Position numbers and translations under genes: made by a program. The notes under the pieces are model-generated. The model saw only the letters and a list, made by a program, of their open reading frames with translations. It made no database searches and was not told the origin of the DNA. A stretch of 64,000 nucleotides of DNA from Zea mays. Lineage: Eukaryota; Streptophyta; Magnoliopsida; Poales; Poaceae. Shown one piece after another: positions 19,793-30,916 of the stretch (the stretch's first letter is position 1; each line of letters starts with the position of its first letter). The DNA is taken from positions 2,542,001 through 2,606,000 of the forward strand of contig NC_050104.1 of NCBI RefSeq assembly GCF_902167145.1, in the 5' to 3' direction.

Positions 19793-22753
19793 AAAGCATG
19801 TGAGGGAGGTAATGTTGAATGACTATGCAAGAGGGAAAAAAGGAGGGTAGATTTTAAAGAGCATAAACTCTTGGTGGATAAGGCAATTATGGATCTAGCA
19901 TATGGTGATGCTAGAAGAGAACAAATACTAGGGATGAAGCTAGACAGATGGCGTGGGCACTAAGGGAATCATTGTTGGAGCAAAGGACATCTAGCAATAT
20001 CCCACCTTTAGGTAGAAGTAGCACTAGGACAAGCAATACCACCCCACCATTAGCTGCAGGCTCTCGTAGGCAGAGTAGGATGGATATGTACTATCGGAGT
20101 CCAAGTGTGACTCAGGATATATGTGATATAGATTTGCAATGCAGTAAGATGTCAACACAGCCTAGGATAGACATTATGTTGCATGGGAGTGCTAAAGAGA
20201 GACTTGGTAAAACTTGGGCGAAATGGTTCCATGGCAATGATATTCCTGGAAGGAAAGCAGACTGCCCATATTTTGTAGCAGTAGTAAACTATCTCAGCAA
20301 CTTGGGGAAGGAGTGGTTGTTCCAAGGAGAAGAGATATAGATGGGCCAATACTAAATATGAACTATGAGGACCTACAGACTCGCATGGACCAATACAAGG
20401 AAGATTGGGGTCGCTTTGGGGTCACTATTATGTGTGATTCATGGACAGAGCCAACCATGATGTGCATTATTAATTTTATGTTTTTTGTTGCAATGGTCGC
20501 ATGTTCTTTCCTAAAACCGTGGATGCAACTGCTCAAATACAAAATGCAGAATTTATTTATGATTGCATTAAGGAAGTTATTGTTAAAGATATTGGAGAAA
20601 GTTATGTTGTTCAAATTGTGACCGACAATGGTTCCAATTACAAGAAAGCATGCAAGCAACTTATACCCGAGTATCCACATATTACTTGGCAGCCATGTGC
20701 CGCTCACACTATTAATTTAATGTTGAAGGACATACCACAATGTGATGAGGTTGATGAACTATTGTATAGTGCTAAGCGGATATGTAGATTCTTATACAAG
20801 CATAACAGGTAATATTTATATTGTGAAATTCTTGTACAAGCATAATAGTTAATATTTCTATAGTTAATCTGATAATATTCTGATTTTTTCAGGCTTCATG
20901 CTATGATGAAAGAGAAGATAGGTGGAGAGCTTGTTAGATGGAATGCCACGAGGTTTGGCACACTTTTTTTGTTCCTACAGAGTTTTTGGGACAGACAAGA
21001 CAAGTTCCAAGCTTGGATGGTGTCTAGCGATTGGAAAAATAATGATTAGAGAGATGAGGAAGACACAAATTCACATACGATTGTTTGATAGATAGGATAT
21101 GGTGGGAGAAGGTTGAAATGGTGCTGAAAACTGTGACACCACTATATTTTGTGCTTCAATTTGTTGACCAACAGAAAAATGGAACCATTTCTAGCTTTCT
21201 TCCAAAAATGTTATCTGCTTAAGCTAAGATCTTTGCTAAGTTAAAGCATGACAAAAATGTCAAAAGAGATTTCATGAAGAAAGTGAATGAAATAATTAAA
21301 AAGAAAACTCAGTATCTTCTCAGTGATACTCTCATGCTTGCAGGTATTATACCTATTACCTATTTACACTCTCACGTTTGCTGCTAGTATAGTTTACAAT
21401 TTCTGAAATTTCTATCTAGTTGTCATGCTTTTTTGTGGATGCCTATTGTAGGGGCTACACTTGATCCAAAAGCACTCTATACATCAAAATTAGCCACCCA
21501 TCATAGTGCGATATTGGCTGTAACATTGGCAATCAAGAAGCTAGCACACTCACCTATAGAAACATCAATTGCAATTGAGCAATTTACAAGAACATTTAGC
21601 AAAAAAGAGAAGTTATTTGGATCACTAGAGGCTCGATCCTCAGCACTTCATGTTGATGCTAATCCTGGTAAAGTATCCTTTCCTTGTCCAAATCAACTTC
21701 TATCATTGTAGTTGATTGCTATTTACAACTTTGATTGATATTTATGTTGTTTTATTCATTGTAGCTGATTGGTGGAATTCATATGGAGGGCAATGCAAAG
21801 AATTACAGAAAATTGCTACTAAAATTGTTTCACGGTGTTGTTCATCTAGTGGTTGTGAGCGTAATTGGAGTACGTTTGCTCTAGTACATACTAAGTTGAG
21901 AAATCGCTTAGGTTATGAGAAGCTAGATAGGTTAGTCTATGTCCATTATAACTTAAAGCTTCTTATCCAACAATTTGAACTTGACAATCCCTAAGAAAAG
22001 GAGATAGATCCATATAGTATGATGATGGATGTCGTTCTTTTTTATGAAAATAATCCAATTTTAGAGTGGTTCAGCAACTCTAGATCTAAGTCTAGACCAA
22101 TCCTTGATGAATATGATGATGACGACTACGATTGGGATGCACCTGGCAGTTTTCTCATTGAAGAACTGCAAATGGGTAAATTAGATGTGACTGCATTTAA
22201 AAGGAATCTTGGTCTTGGTAAAAATAGCAGATGTAAGAAACCATTGAGTCAATTAGATGAGGAAGAAGAGTTTGAAGATGACTATGAGTCAGATTCTCCA
22301 CATGGTAGTCCATTGTATGATGAGCCATGGGATATTTGTTCTGATGATGAAGGTAATTGTGAGATCTTATTGTGATCCATTTTATCTCCATGCTAATATT
22401 TTGTTTGAAACCTGATCTATTTCAAATGTGGTGGTCATGTGTTAGGAAACAACTCAGTCGGGGTTGATTGGTTGGAAGATAAATCGGGTGGTGATGTCGC
22501 CAAGAACAAATCATATTGTACTGAAGGTCATGGTGATTTCAATTAGTACCAATTGTTATAATTATTTGTTAGCATGCAAGTTTATTTACAAAGTTTTATT
22601 GTAGGCAGAGGTAGTGGTAGTAGAGGGGGCGCCCTTGGTGCCAGTGTGTCTGCTCCTGCTAGGGCAGTGCCTAGTCTTCCACAATCGACCCATATTCATC
22701 CAAGATCAACTAGAAAAAAGAAGCCAACACACAAGAGTGTCTATGATCTATAA
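19793..22753 (+). pseudogene. hAT transposase: remainder of BED exon, DUF659-like region, dimerisation domain
   Basis: After the LTR element the frame resumes (KHVREVMLNDYARGKKRRVD). A frameshift near 19930 moves it into MAWALRESLLEQR. Further shifts occur near 20325 and 20485. The DUF659-like part (GVTIMCDSWTEPT, then VQIVTDNGSNYKKACKQL and WQPCAAHTINLML) ends at a donor near 20811, and the next exon starts after TTTTTTCAG at 20893. In-frame stops lie near 21046 and 21221. The hAT C-terminal dimerisation domain is at 21764-21993 (SSSGCERNWSTFALVHTK, RLVYVHYNL). An acidic C-terminal exon follows (22019-22375), then a basic RSTRKKKPTHKSVYDL end near 22750. The order matches plant BED/DUF659/hAT proteins. 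It is clearly inactive. Confidence 0.8.
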
Positions 22754-23361
22754 AAGGTAAGCTCATGAACTTCTAATTAATTTCAATTTGCTGTCCATAT
22801 ATACGAAATGCTTGTGCGTGAGTGTATGGATGCATTTACCTAGCAATTTAAGGATGTGCAACATCCTTGATTGCCAGTGGTTCTAATCTTCCTAAAATTC
22901 TTATATTTGTTGTGTAGGATGTGGAAGAGAAATGGCCAACAACATGATCACTTTTGTTGGCGATTCTTATTTTGGAAAGCATGAATTGATTTTCAAGTGC
23001 TTTTGTTGATGACATGTGCTTGAAAATGTATATTTTGGACTGCTATTATTTTGATAAACTATATTATATGCACTTATCATATTTGAGACTACATTTAGTA
23101 TATATTTTGGAATTTGGACACAAGGTGGTTCGTGGTTTGGTGCCAATGTGCCATGGATGTTGTAAGTTGCGATACCTAGTCACATTTCTATCTTATATAT
23201 GTGCAATTGTGATGTCAGATGTATTAGACATAAAAATTCTGTCAATTTTTTTAAAAATTTTTGAATACATTTGAATTTGGCTTGAAATTTTTGAAATTTC
23301 CAAAATTTCCCCAACTTCGGTGGGTGCCGAAATTTTTTTCTTTCCGAAACTGTGTACCCTG
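22754..23361 (+). other. 3' untranslated and terminal region of the hAT relic
   Basis: AT-rich and non-coding. The last 150 bp carries repeated AAATTTC/GAAATTT and CCGAAA motifs, as expected for subterminal transposase-binding sequence, and ends in TGTGTACCCTG. Confidence 0.5.
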
Positions 23362-23369
23362 TTCTCACC

Positions 23370-23722
23370 ACGTCTGCCACCTTGGGCCACCGCTCAGGGG
23401 TCATCTTCACGCACACCATGGCGATATGGAGCATTTCCACTATCTCGTCCTCGATGTTGGGGAACCGCAACAGTTCGTCGTCGAACACCTCGGCAATCCA
23501 CTCCTCCGGACGACTGACTGCACCCAACCTCACAAGGTGGACGACCTCGTTGCGCTCGTCGGCTATCTAGATGGGCGACTTCCCCGTGAACAGCTCCTGC
23601 ACGAAGATGCCGAGGCTGTACATGTCTGAAGACTATGACACTTTTCTCGTCGATGACCTCCGGTGCACGGTACCCAAGGGAACGACACCTCGCCGTGATC
23701 AGGTTCGCCAGTGATGCTAGGC
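23370..23722 (-). pseudogene. LRR receptor-like kinase pseudogene, C-terminal part of the kinase domain
   Basis: On the minus strand the sequence reads SLGYRAPEVIDEKS (subdomain VIII, APE motif) and a damaged DxxSLG-like stretch. After a frame break and an in-frame TAG at about 23567-23569 it continues with ADERNEVVHLVRLGAVSRPE, EEWIAEVFDDELLRFPNIED and MLHIAMVCVKMTPERWPKVA. This is the end of the pseudokinase domain of LRR-III type plant receptor kinases. It stops at VVR, where the hAT relic begins at 23361. The two fragments were contiguous before the 915-bp hAT element inserted. Confidence 0.8.
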
Positions 23723-24637
23723 CAGGGTTACAAATTTCGAACGAATCTAGGCGAATTTCTGTGTTTTTCTCGTTTTCGAACTTATACGGGAATTGGTTTT
23801 CGGTGTAAATTTCGAAAATTTCGGTTCACTATTCAATATTTTTTTTTAAAAAAAATCATAAAAGCAAAATTCTGTGTTTTCAAGCCGGATTTCGGTGCTT
23901 TTTCGCCAAAAAGATCATTTGGCCGTGTAAAAAATTATTTTTAGTATCATTTCAGTGTGTTGTATATATAAGATATTATAAAATCCATGCAATTTTCATA
24001 ACATATATCCCTCACATAAACTACTCACCAAATATATATAACTTCATATGAATATAAATCCAAACTCTAAACAATACAAGTCTAAGTTCATGCATGACAT
24101 AATAGTATACAAGATATGGACTTGTCGAGTGTTTGAGCTTCTATTTCATGTGGATCTATACACATTTTATGTGTAATGTATAGACTTTTATAATGGGCAT
24201 GTATGGATTTCATATGATTTTTTTGGAGTTTAAACTTCTATTTTCATGTACTTGTATTATTGTATGATATGTTTGTAACCTTCTATTGCTTTGCGTTGCA
24301 TTTAAATTGCGGGTTTCTATTTGCGTAAGTATAGTTTATGTGATTTTGCTTATCAAAATATTTGTGAATATATTGTTATTTATTGTGCAACATGATTTAA
24401 ATAAAATACAGATAAATCCTACCAAAGTTTTAAATTTTTTCCAACTAAAATACGTTTCCCGCTAAAAACAGCAAAATTCGGTCAGGAAACGGCGAAATTT
24501 GGTCAGGAAATGCGAAATTCAAATTTTTGAATTTGTAAATGTAAACCGTTCAAAAAATGCGAAATTCAGACGAAATTTGGTTATTTTCCGTTTTCGGAGA
24601 CGGGCGTAATTCAGTTAAAACGGTATATGTGACCCTG
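23723..24637. mobile_element. 915-bp non-autonomous hAT element inside the kinase pseudogene
   Basis: Ends are CAGGGTTACAAAT and, inverted, CAGGGTCACATAT. Flanking 8-mers TGCTAGGC (23715-23722) and TGCCAGGC (24638-24645) differ at one base, an 8-bp hAT duplication. The interior is AT-rich and non-coding, with many GAAATT(T/C)G(G/A) subterminal motifs near both ends. The terminus resembles that of the large hAT relic next door (CAGGGTACACAG), so that family could have mobilised it. Removing the element rejoins the kinase sequence exactly at GLA|SLA. Confidence 0.8.
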
Positions 24638-24645
24638 TGCCAGGC

Positions 24646-24830
24646 CGATGCAGCCGCATCCGTCCCTGTTGATGAACACGTTGGAGGCCTTGATGTTGCC
24701 ATGAACAAATCTCACCTTGCTCTCGGTATGAATATGTGCCTCTCCTCTTGCTCCCAGGGCGATCTTCGACCTGGCTTCCCAGTCTCTCCTCTCCCATCTT
24801 CCCTGAAAGGAGCTGAGGTAGTATGGGATG
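24646..24830 (-). pseudogene. LRR receptor-like kinase pseudogene, catalytic-loop part
   Basis: On the minus strand it encodes WEARSKIALGAR, then HIHTESKVRFVHGNIKASNV and FINRDGCGCIGLA. HGNIKSSN replaces the catalytic HRD loop, as in LRR-III pseudokinases, and CIGLA replaces the DFG loop (SDFGLA). The start of the kinase domain is missing or unrecognisable above about 24830. Confidence 0.75.
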
Positions 24831-24849
24831 TATGTCTACTTCGTTCAAT

Positions 24850-26160
24850 CACGTGAAGAGTTTAAAACGTCAGATATTAACCATCAGACCACAATACAAT
24901 TAACTGGATTGTTTCTTTTTGTCTATACTCTATACACAGCTTTTGATTTCTCTGTTTGTTTTCTTATGCCCTATTAGGATTTATGGAATCAGTGTGAATT
25001 TAGGTACCTAATCGATCAATCAGTCAGGTAGGCACAGTGGGTTCAAGAAAGCAATGAGATTTGATAGGCTTGGGTTGCAGTCTGTACCTTGTATACATGA
25101 TTGTTTTACCTCCAGTTATATATAAGCACCTGCAGATGGTTCTAAAACTGTCATTGTTGTTGTGGATTTACCCACCGAGGCCTGATTCAGGTTAGCTTTA
25201 GCTATAGCAGAATGTATAGTATCTGAACCCCAAAAGGGATTCGTACGTTGTTACCCTGCTTGTTGCCTTGCCAAGAGCTGTACACTGACTCTGGCGTATT
25301 TGTACCACAGGATGCTGGCATCGCTGGCCTGAACAGCAAGATGCACATGAAGATCCTGTTGAAATGAATGACTGAAAGCAGCAGCGCCGGCGCATCACCG
25401 TCATCCAGTCGCCGTTAAGCCTTGGCGTGGTGGTTCTTGTGGGGATCTTAATGTTGCTTTGTGGATCGATGGAGCAAGAAGGACGGGGGAGGTTATTGCC
25501 TTGGTCATGGTGATCCCAAGTAGAACTGTGACGAACCTTGTAAAAAGCATTTTTTTTTTATGGACTGGAATAACCTGAAAGCATCACGATAGCAATGTTG
25601 CTGTTTTACTCATACATCAGCTGATTTTGCTTTTGGTCTACTATGTGAATGAGTTGATGATTTGTTCTTCCTTTTGTTTGGATTGGATTCTTTTTTATTC
25701 TTGTGGTTTTGCCAATGAGACCAATCCTTTCCCTCTGGAATGTGCCTGTTGGTTATATGTATTTGTGTTTGGCACAGATTAACTTGAGAGGTCTTGATGT
25801 TTGGCACAAAATATGATTCAAGTCGCTAGAAACATATCGAGAAACAAAAAAAAGTGAGAATTTAATTGAGTCTCAAAAAAGAACTATGGATAGATTTCTT
25901 ATAAAGAGTCATAAGTGTTATCTGATGTTTTTTTTTTTGCAATTCACAATTAAATATGTATGTTTTTTTATTATTCTATCACAATATAATTTTGATTATG
26001 TTTTTTCTCTCTAGAAAATAGGGTCCATTTTCAAGTTCAGCAACATTTGATGCGATTGGGGAAGGAAAAGAAAAGCCACTTGTTCACTGTTTTTTGTACA
26101 ATTTACTTGTTACAGTTCCATTCTAATATTTGTTTCGTGTGTACAATACCTGTTTCACAT
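24850..26160. other. Stretch without identified genes
   Basis: Mostly AT-rich. A possible exon begins after GTACCACAG near 25313, followed by GC-rich sequence to about 25500, but the frame closes quickly and matches no family I know. An A/T-rich low-complexity stretch lies at 25545-26010. I see no terminal repeats. Confidence 0.4.
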
Positions 26161-26165
26161 GGTTA

Positions 26166-26310
26166 GCTAACGGGAAATGCAGGATGAATCATGGAGCGCT
26201 ATCACAGGAAGCTGTACAATTGTCAGGGACATGAAAGACATGTTGGTACACTCATATTATGAAGTTCGTCTTCATGCACCTCCTGATGGCAAGCGGTATG
26301 AGAAAAGGTC
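26166..26310 (+). other. Exon-like frame, unrecognised
   Basis: After GAAATGCAG a frame reads DESWSAITGSCTIVRDMKDM and then SYYEVRLHAPPDGKRYEKR, closing near a GGTCTTAGG. It precedes the GTE1-like exon on the same strand. I cannot say whether they come from one gene. Confidence 0.3.
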
Positions 26311-26789
26311 TTAGGTCTACTTTATATCTGTTATTGTTTTCAGCCTTTTTCATTCTTCCTTATAACTATACATGTTAACAAGTGAGTAGCAATTGTACTA
26401 AATGAGACATTACCTTCATCTGGTACTCTAATTAAAAATATTTTGTCTGTTTGTTATCTTGGTTAGCTTTTGTTACACATCATAAATAATTCAGGTTAAC
26501 GATAAAATACACTATACGTGGTCACAAGAAATGCGAAGAAATACACAATTAATTCATACTTAATAACTCTCTTTGAAAAGAAATGATATGGGGGAGTGTC
26601 CCATGTAAATTGAAGTTCAGTGTCCTTTTAAATTTTGTTCTGATTGCTAATATTTATTTTGTGAATTGAAGTTCAGTATCGTTGTAAATTGAAGTTCAGT
26701 ATCCTGTTATTTTTTTATTTTGTGATGGTGGTATTCTACTTATGTAAATGAATCTGGATCATGTGGTTGCTGAAATTTTGATATCATAG

Positions 26790-26940
26790 GAAAATGGCTG
26801 CTGATAAGAAGAGGAACCTGGGTGCAGGTCTCTATCACTTGTCTCCAGATGATCTTAACAAGGTGCTAGAAATTGTTGCACAAGACAATCGTAGCTTCCA
26901 ACCTAAAGCAAAAGAAGTGGATCTTAATATGGATGCCCAG
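26790..26940 (+). pseudogene. Exon of a GTE1-type bromodomain (BET) protein, NET domain
   Basis: GTE proteins are plant BET-family chromatin readers with an N-terminal bromodomain and a C-terminal NET (extra-terminal) domain that recruits partners. This 151-bp segment reads KMAADKKRNLGAGLYHLSPD, then DLNKVLEIVAQDNRSFQ and VDLNMDAQ. That matches the first half of the NET domain in GTE1/IMB1-like proteins (K..LG..L..LSPEDL.KAL.......SFQ....EV.LD.D.Q). It lies between an acceptor (ATATCATAG) and a donor (GCCCAG|GTAATG). No bromodomain was found and the next NET exon was not recognised, so I treat it as a gene fragment. Confidence 0.6.
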
Positions 26941-28560
26941 GTAATGGTTTATGTTCCCTTGTGTTCACCCTTTCTCGAGTGGCGTATTAAGAGAAGTTTT
27001 AGTTACTGAATAATTTAGTTACATTGTTCATTCTTTGTTATGGCTGATGAGGCTTGACACAAGTATTCTTGTCGCAGGCTTTACTCAAGGCTATATTTGG
27101 ACAAACACTTGAATTGCAGAAATTAAATATAAAGAAAATAGAGACACAACTCTGTCGTAGGTGCTATCGTACTGTAGATATCTGTAATTTCGGTACTGCT
27201 ATTTTGTTGTTAATAAGAAACATTTGTTTTTCCTTATATACAGTAAATATGTCTATTACATAATATGCATTTACATTACAATGCTGGCATGTTGTCCATT
27301 CTCCTGATGGCGCCTCTTTTCTAGTTTGAGAAAGAACCATGGAGGAAGGACACATTGGAGAAAAGGTAGCCAATGGGTGGCCAGCCACTCACCCATACGC
27401 GACCTGAATCACACGCGTGTGGTTTTGAAGAATGGATTAGGATTCCAACAACAGGTCTATCGGCATCCACTCAGCCTCTTTTCATGGACGTGCTTCCTCT
27501 GTAGTTACGCGTGGCGGCTGATGTGTGGGCTAGGTCACGACCAGCTCCATGCGTTAGTCAACCAGTTGCAGCTATGTACCTGTACAGGATCTCGTCGGCT
27601 CTTCATTATCCTTTGGTAAGCGAGGAGATTGCCTCTCTTCAATAAATTGTCTACAACAACATTACTTAAATTTTATTATCTAAACGAATATTCTTTATCC
27701 TTTACGACACCCTCTAAAAAATTCTATCATTCATATATTTATCGCCTCCCGTAGCGTTCTCTATTTTGTTGTAATTTCGGTACTGCTATTTTGTTGTTAA
27801 TAAAAAACCATTTGTTTTTTCCTTATATACAATAAATATGTTTATTACATGATATGCATTTACATTACAATGCTGGCATGTTGTCCAATCTCCTGTTCTA
27901 GTTTGAGAGAGCCATGGAGGAAGGACACATTGGAGAAGATGTAGCCAATGGGTAGCCAGCCAAAATCTCTCACAATCCCTAGTAAGTCAAAATCTATCAC
28001 AATCTATATCAATCCCCTTCAATTCATATAGATTGAAAATAACCAAACAAGCCTCTAATGGTTTATGTTCCCTAGTCAAAATCTATCACAATCTATATCA
28101 ATCCCCTTCAATTCATATAGATTGAAAATAACCAAACAAGCCCGTAATGGTTTATGTTCCCTTGTGTTCACCCTTTCTCGAGTGGTGTATTAAGAAAACT
28201 TTTAGTTACTGAATAATTTAGTTACGTTGTTCATTCTTTTCTATGGCTGATGAGGCTTGACACAAGTATTCTTGTCGCAGGATTTATTCAAGGCTAGATT
28301 TGGACAAACACTTGAATCGCAGAAATTAAACATAAAGAAAATAGAGACACAACTCTGTCGTAGGTGCTATCGTACTATAGATATCTGTAATTTCGGTACC
28401 GCTATTTTGTTGTTAATAAGAAACATTTGTTTTTCCTTACATATAGTAAATATGCATGTTACATGATATGCATTTATATTACAATGCTGGCATGTTGTTC
28501 AATCTCCTCCTGTTCTAGTTTGAGAGAGCCACAGAGTAAGGACACATTGGAGAAGAGGTA
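26941..28560 (+). repeat. Local direct duplication downstream of the NET exon
   Basis: The block 26941-27365 recurs at about 28143-28555: GTAATGGTTTATGTTCCCTT, CTTGACACAAGTATTCTTGT, the short frame FGQTLE.QKLNIKKIETQLC, CTGGCATGTTGT, and the lead-in to the 258-bp unit. A third partial copy (TAATTTCGGTACTGCTATTT) lies at 27770-27960. Between them (27975-28147) a MITE end reading CAACAATC...AACCAAACAAGCC-like is itself tandemly duplicated with about a 95-bp period. This looks like serial unequal exchange. Confidence 0.65.
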
Positions 28561-30800
28561 GCAAATGGGTAGCCAACCACTCACCCATACACGACCTGAA
28601 TCACACGGGTGTGTATTTGAAGGATGGATTAGGATATTCAACGACAGGTCTACTGACATCCGCTCAGCCTCTCTTCATGGACGTGCTTCCTCTGCAGCGG
28701 CTGATGTGTGGGCTAGGCCATGGCCTGCTCCACGCGTCAGTCGGCTAGCTACAGCTACATCCATAGATGTACCTGCAGAGGATCCCGTCGGCTCTTCATT
28801 ATCCTCCGGTAAGTGATAGCCAATGGATAGCCAGCCTCTCACCCATACACGACCTGAATCACACGGGTGTGTATTTGAAGGATGGATTAGGATATTCAAC
28901 GACAGGTCTGCCGACATCCGCTCAGCCTCTCTTCATGGACGTGCTTCCTTTGTAGCGGCTGATGTGTGGGCTAGGCCATGGCCTGCTCCACGCGTCAGTC
29001 AGCTAGCTACAACTACATCCATAGACGTACATGTAGAGGATCCCGTCGGCTCTTCATTATCCTCTGTTAAGTGATAGCCAATGGGTAGCCAGCCACTCAC
29101 CCATACACGACCTGAATCACACGGGTGTGTATTTGAAGGATGGATTAGGATATTCAACGACAGGTCTACCGACATCCGCTCAGCCTCTCTTCATGGACGT
29201 GCTTCCTCTGCAGCGGCTCATGTGTGGGCTAGGCCATGGCCTGCTCCACGCGTCAGTCGGCTAGCTATAGAGGATCTCGCCGGCTCTTCATTATCCTCTA
29301 GTAATTGATAGCCAACGGGTAGCCAGCCACTCACCCATACACGACCTGAATCACACGGGTGTGTATTTGAAGGATGGATTAGGGTATTCAATGAGAGATC
29401 TACCGACATCCGCTCAGCCTCTTTTCATGGACGTGCTTCCTCTGCAGCGGCTGATGTGTGGGCTAGGCCATGGCCTGCTCCACACGTCAGTCAGCTAGCT
29501 ACAGCTACATCCATAGACGTACCTGTAGAGGATCCCGCCGGCTCTTCATTATCCTCTAGTAAGTGATAGCCAATGGGTAGCCAACCACTCACCCATACAC
29601 GACCTGAATCACACGGGTGTGTATTTGAAGGATGGATTAGGATATTCAACGAGAGGTCTACCGACATCCGCTCAGCCTCTCTTCATGGACGTGCTTCCTC
29701 TGCAGCGGCTGATGTGTGGGCTAGGCCATGGCCTGCTCCACGCATCAGTCGGCTAGCTACAGCTACATCCATAGACGTACCTGTAGAGGATCCTGCCGGC
29801 TCTTCATTATCCTCTCGTAAGTGATAGCCAACGGGTAGCCAGCCACTCACCCATACACGACCTGAATCACACGGGTGTGTATTTGAAGGATGGATTAGGA
29901 TATTCAACGACAGGTCTACCGACATCCGCTCAGCCTCTCTTCATGGACGTGCTTCCTCTGCAGCGACTGATGTGTGGGCTAGGCCATGGCCTGCTCCACG
30001 CGTTAGTCGGCTAGCTACAGCTACATCCATAGAAGTACCTGTAGAGGATCCTGCCAGCTCTTCATTATCCTCTGGTAAGTGATAGCCGATGGGTAGCCAG
30101 CCACTCACCCTTACACGACCTGAATCACACGGGTGTGTATTTGAAGGATGGATTAGGATATTCAACGACAGGTCTACCGACATCCGCTCAGCCTCTCTTC
30201 ATGGATGTGCTTCCTCTGCAGCGGCTGATGTGTGGGCTAGGCCATGGCCTGATCCACGCGTCAGTCAGCTAGCTACAGCTACATCCATAGACGTACCTGT
30301 AGAGGATCCCGCCGGCTCTTCATTATCCTCTGGTAAGTTATAGACAATGGGTAGCCAGCCACTCACCCATACACGACCTGAATCACACGGGTGTGTATTT
30401 GAAGGATGGATTAGGATATTCAACGACAGGTCTACCGACATCCGCTCAGCCTCTCTTCATGGACGTGCTTCCTCTGCCGCGACTGCTATGTGGGCTATGC
30501 CATGGCCTGCTCCACGCATCAGTCGGCTAGCTACAACTACATCCATAGACAGAGACGGAGTCAGAAAAAAGTTTAGGAGGGACTGAACTAAATCGCTACA
30601 GTATAAAAGCTCATTTTACGTTATATTGTATACATTTTAGATTAGGAGAGTCTGTAGTGGGGCTACATGGGATTCGAAGCGGTAGGGGAGACTCGAGCCC
30701 CGCCCGCGCCACCGCTGGATCCGTCCTTGTCTATAGACGTACCTATAGAGGATCCCGCCAACTCTTCATTATCCTCTGGTAAGTGAGGAGATTGCCTCTC
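27374..30800 (+). repeat. Array of 258-bp exon-like tandem repeats
   Basis: One diverged founder-like unit (27374-27625) is separated from eight consecutive units starting at about 28565, 28823, 29081, 29315, 29573, 29831, 30089 and 30347. The period is 258 bp, except one unit of 234 bp that lacks 24 bases. Units are highly similar. 258 is a multiple of three: each unit is open for 83-84 codons in the same frame (MGSQPLTHTRPESHGCVFEG, WIRIFNDRSTDIRSASLHGR) and closes with TGATAG. A canonical donor TCTG|GTAAGTGA sits at each unit end, as in a duplicated exon. The minus strand is open for about 80 codons too. Sequence after the last unit (30780-30950) matches that after the founder copy (27610-27770). 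Confidence 0.85.
30550..30729. mobile_element. 180-bp hAT-type MITE in the last repeat unit
   Basis: Ends CAGAGACGGAGTCAG and, inverted, CAAGGACGGATCCAG, with 8-bp flanks TCCATAGA (30542-30549) and TCTATAGA (30730-30737) that differ at one base. It splits the last 258-bp unit between CATCCATAGA and CGTACC. Only this unit carries it, so it arrived after the array expanded. Confidence 0.75.
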
Positions 30801-30916
30801 TTTAATAGATTATATACAACAATGTTCCATAAATTTTATTCTCTTAAGAAATATTCATTGTCTTTTACAATACCCTCTAAAAAAATTCTATATCTATATA
30901 TTCATCGTCTCCCGTA

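Larger units (their letters stand above)
12541..23361 (+). mobile_element. Large hAT transposon relic, split by an LTR retrotransposon; 5' end not found
   Basis: Transposase exons lie at 12541-12706 and from 19793 to about 22753. The right end is taken as 23361, where AAACTGTGTACCCTG closes a subterminal region rich in TTTCCGAAA/CCGAAATTT motifs. On the reverse strand that end (CAGGGTACACAG) resembles the left end of the 915-bp element at 23723 (CAGGGTTACAAAT). The matching 5' terminus and 8-bp duplicate were not found upstream, so the left boundary given is only the start of recognisable coding sequence. The element is broken by frameshifts and stops, and by an intact LTR element at 12707-19787. 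Confidence 0.6.

Noticed and set aside
28565..30590. CRISPR-like or centromeric satellite reading of the 258-bp array
   Set aside because: Units are contiguous with no unique spacers, the genome is a plant, and the period does not match CentC (about 156 bp) or the knob repeat (180 bp).
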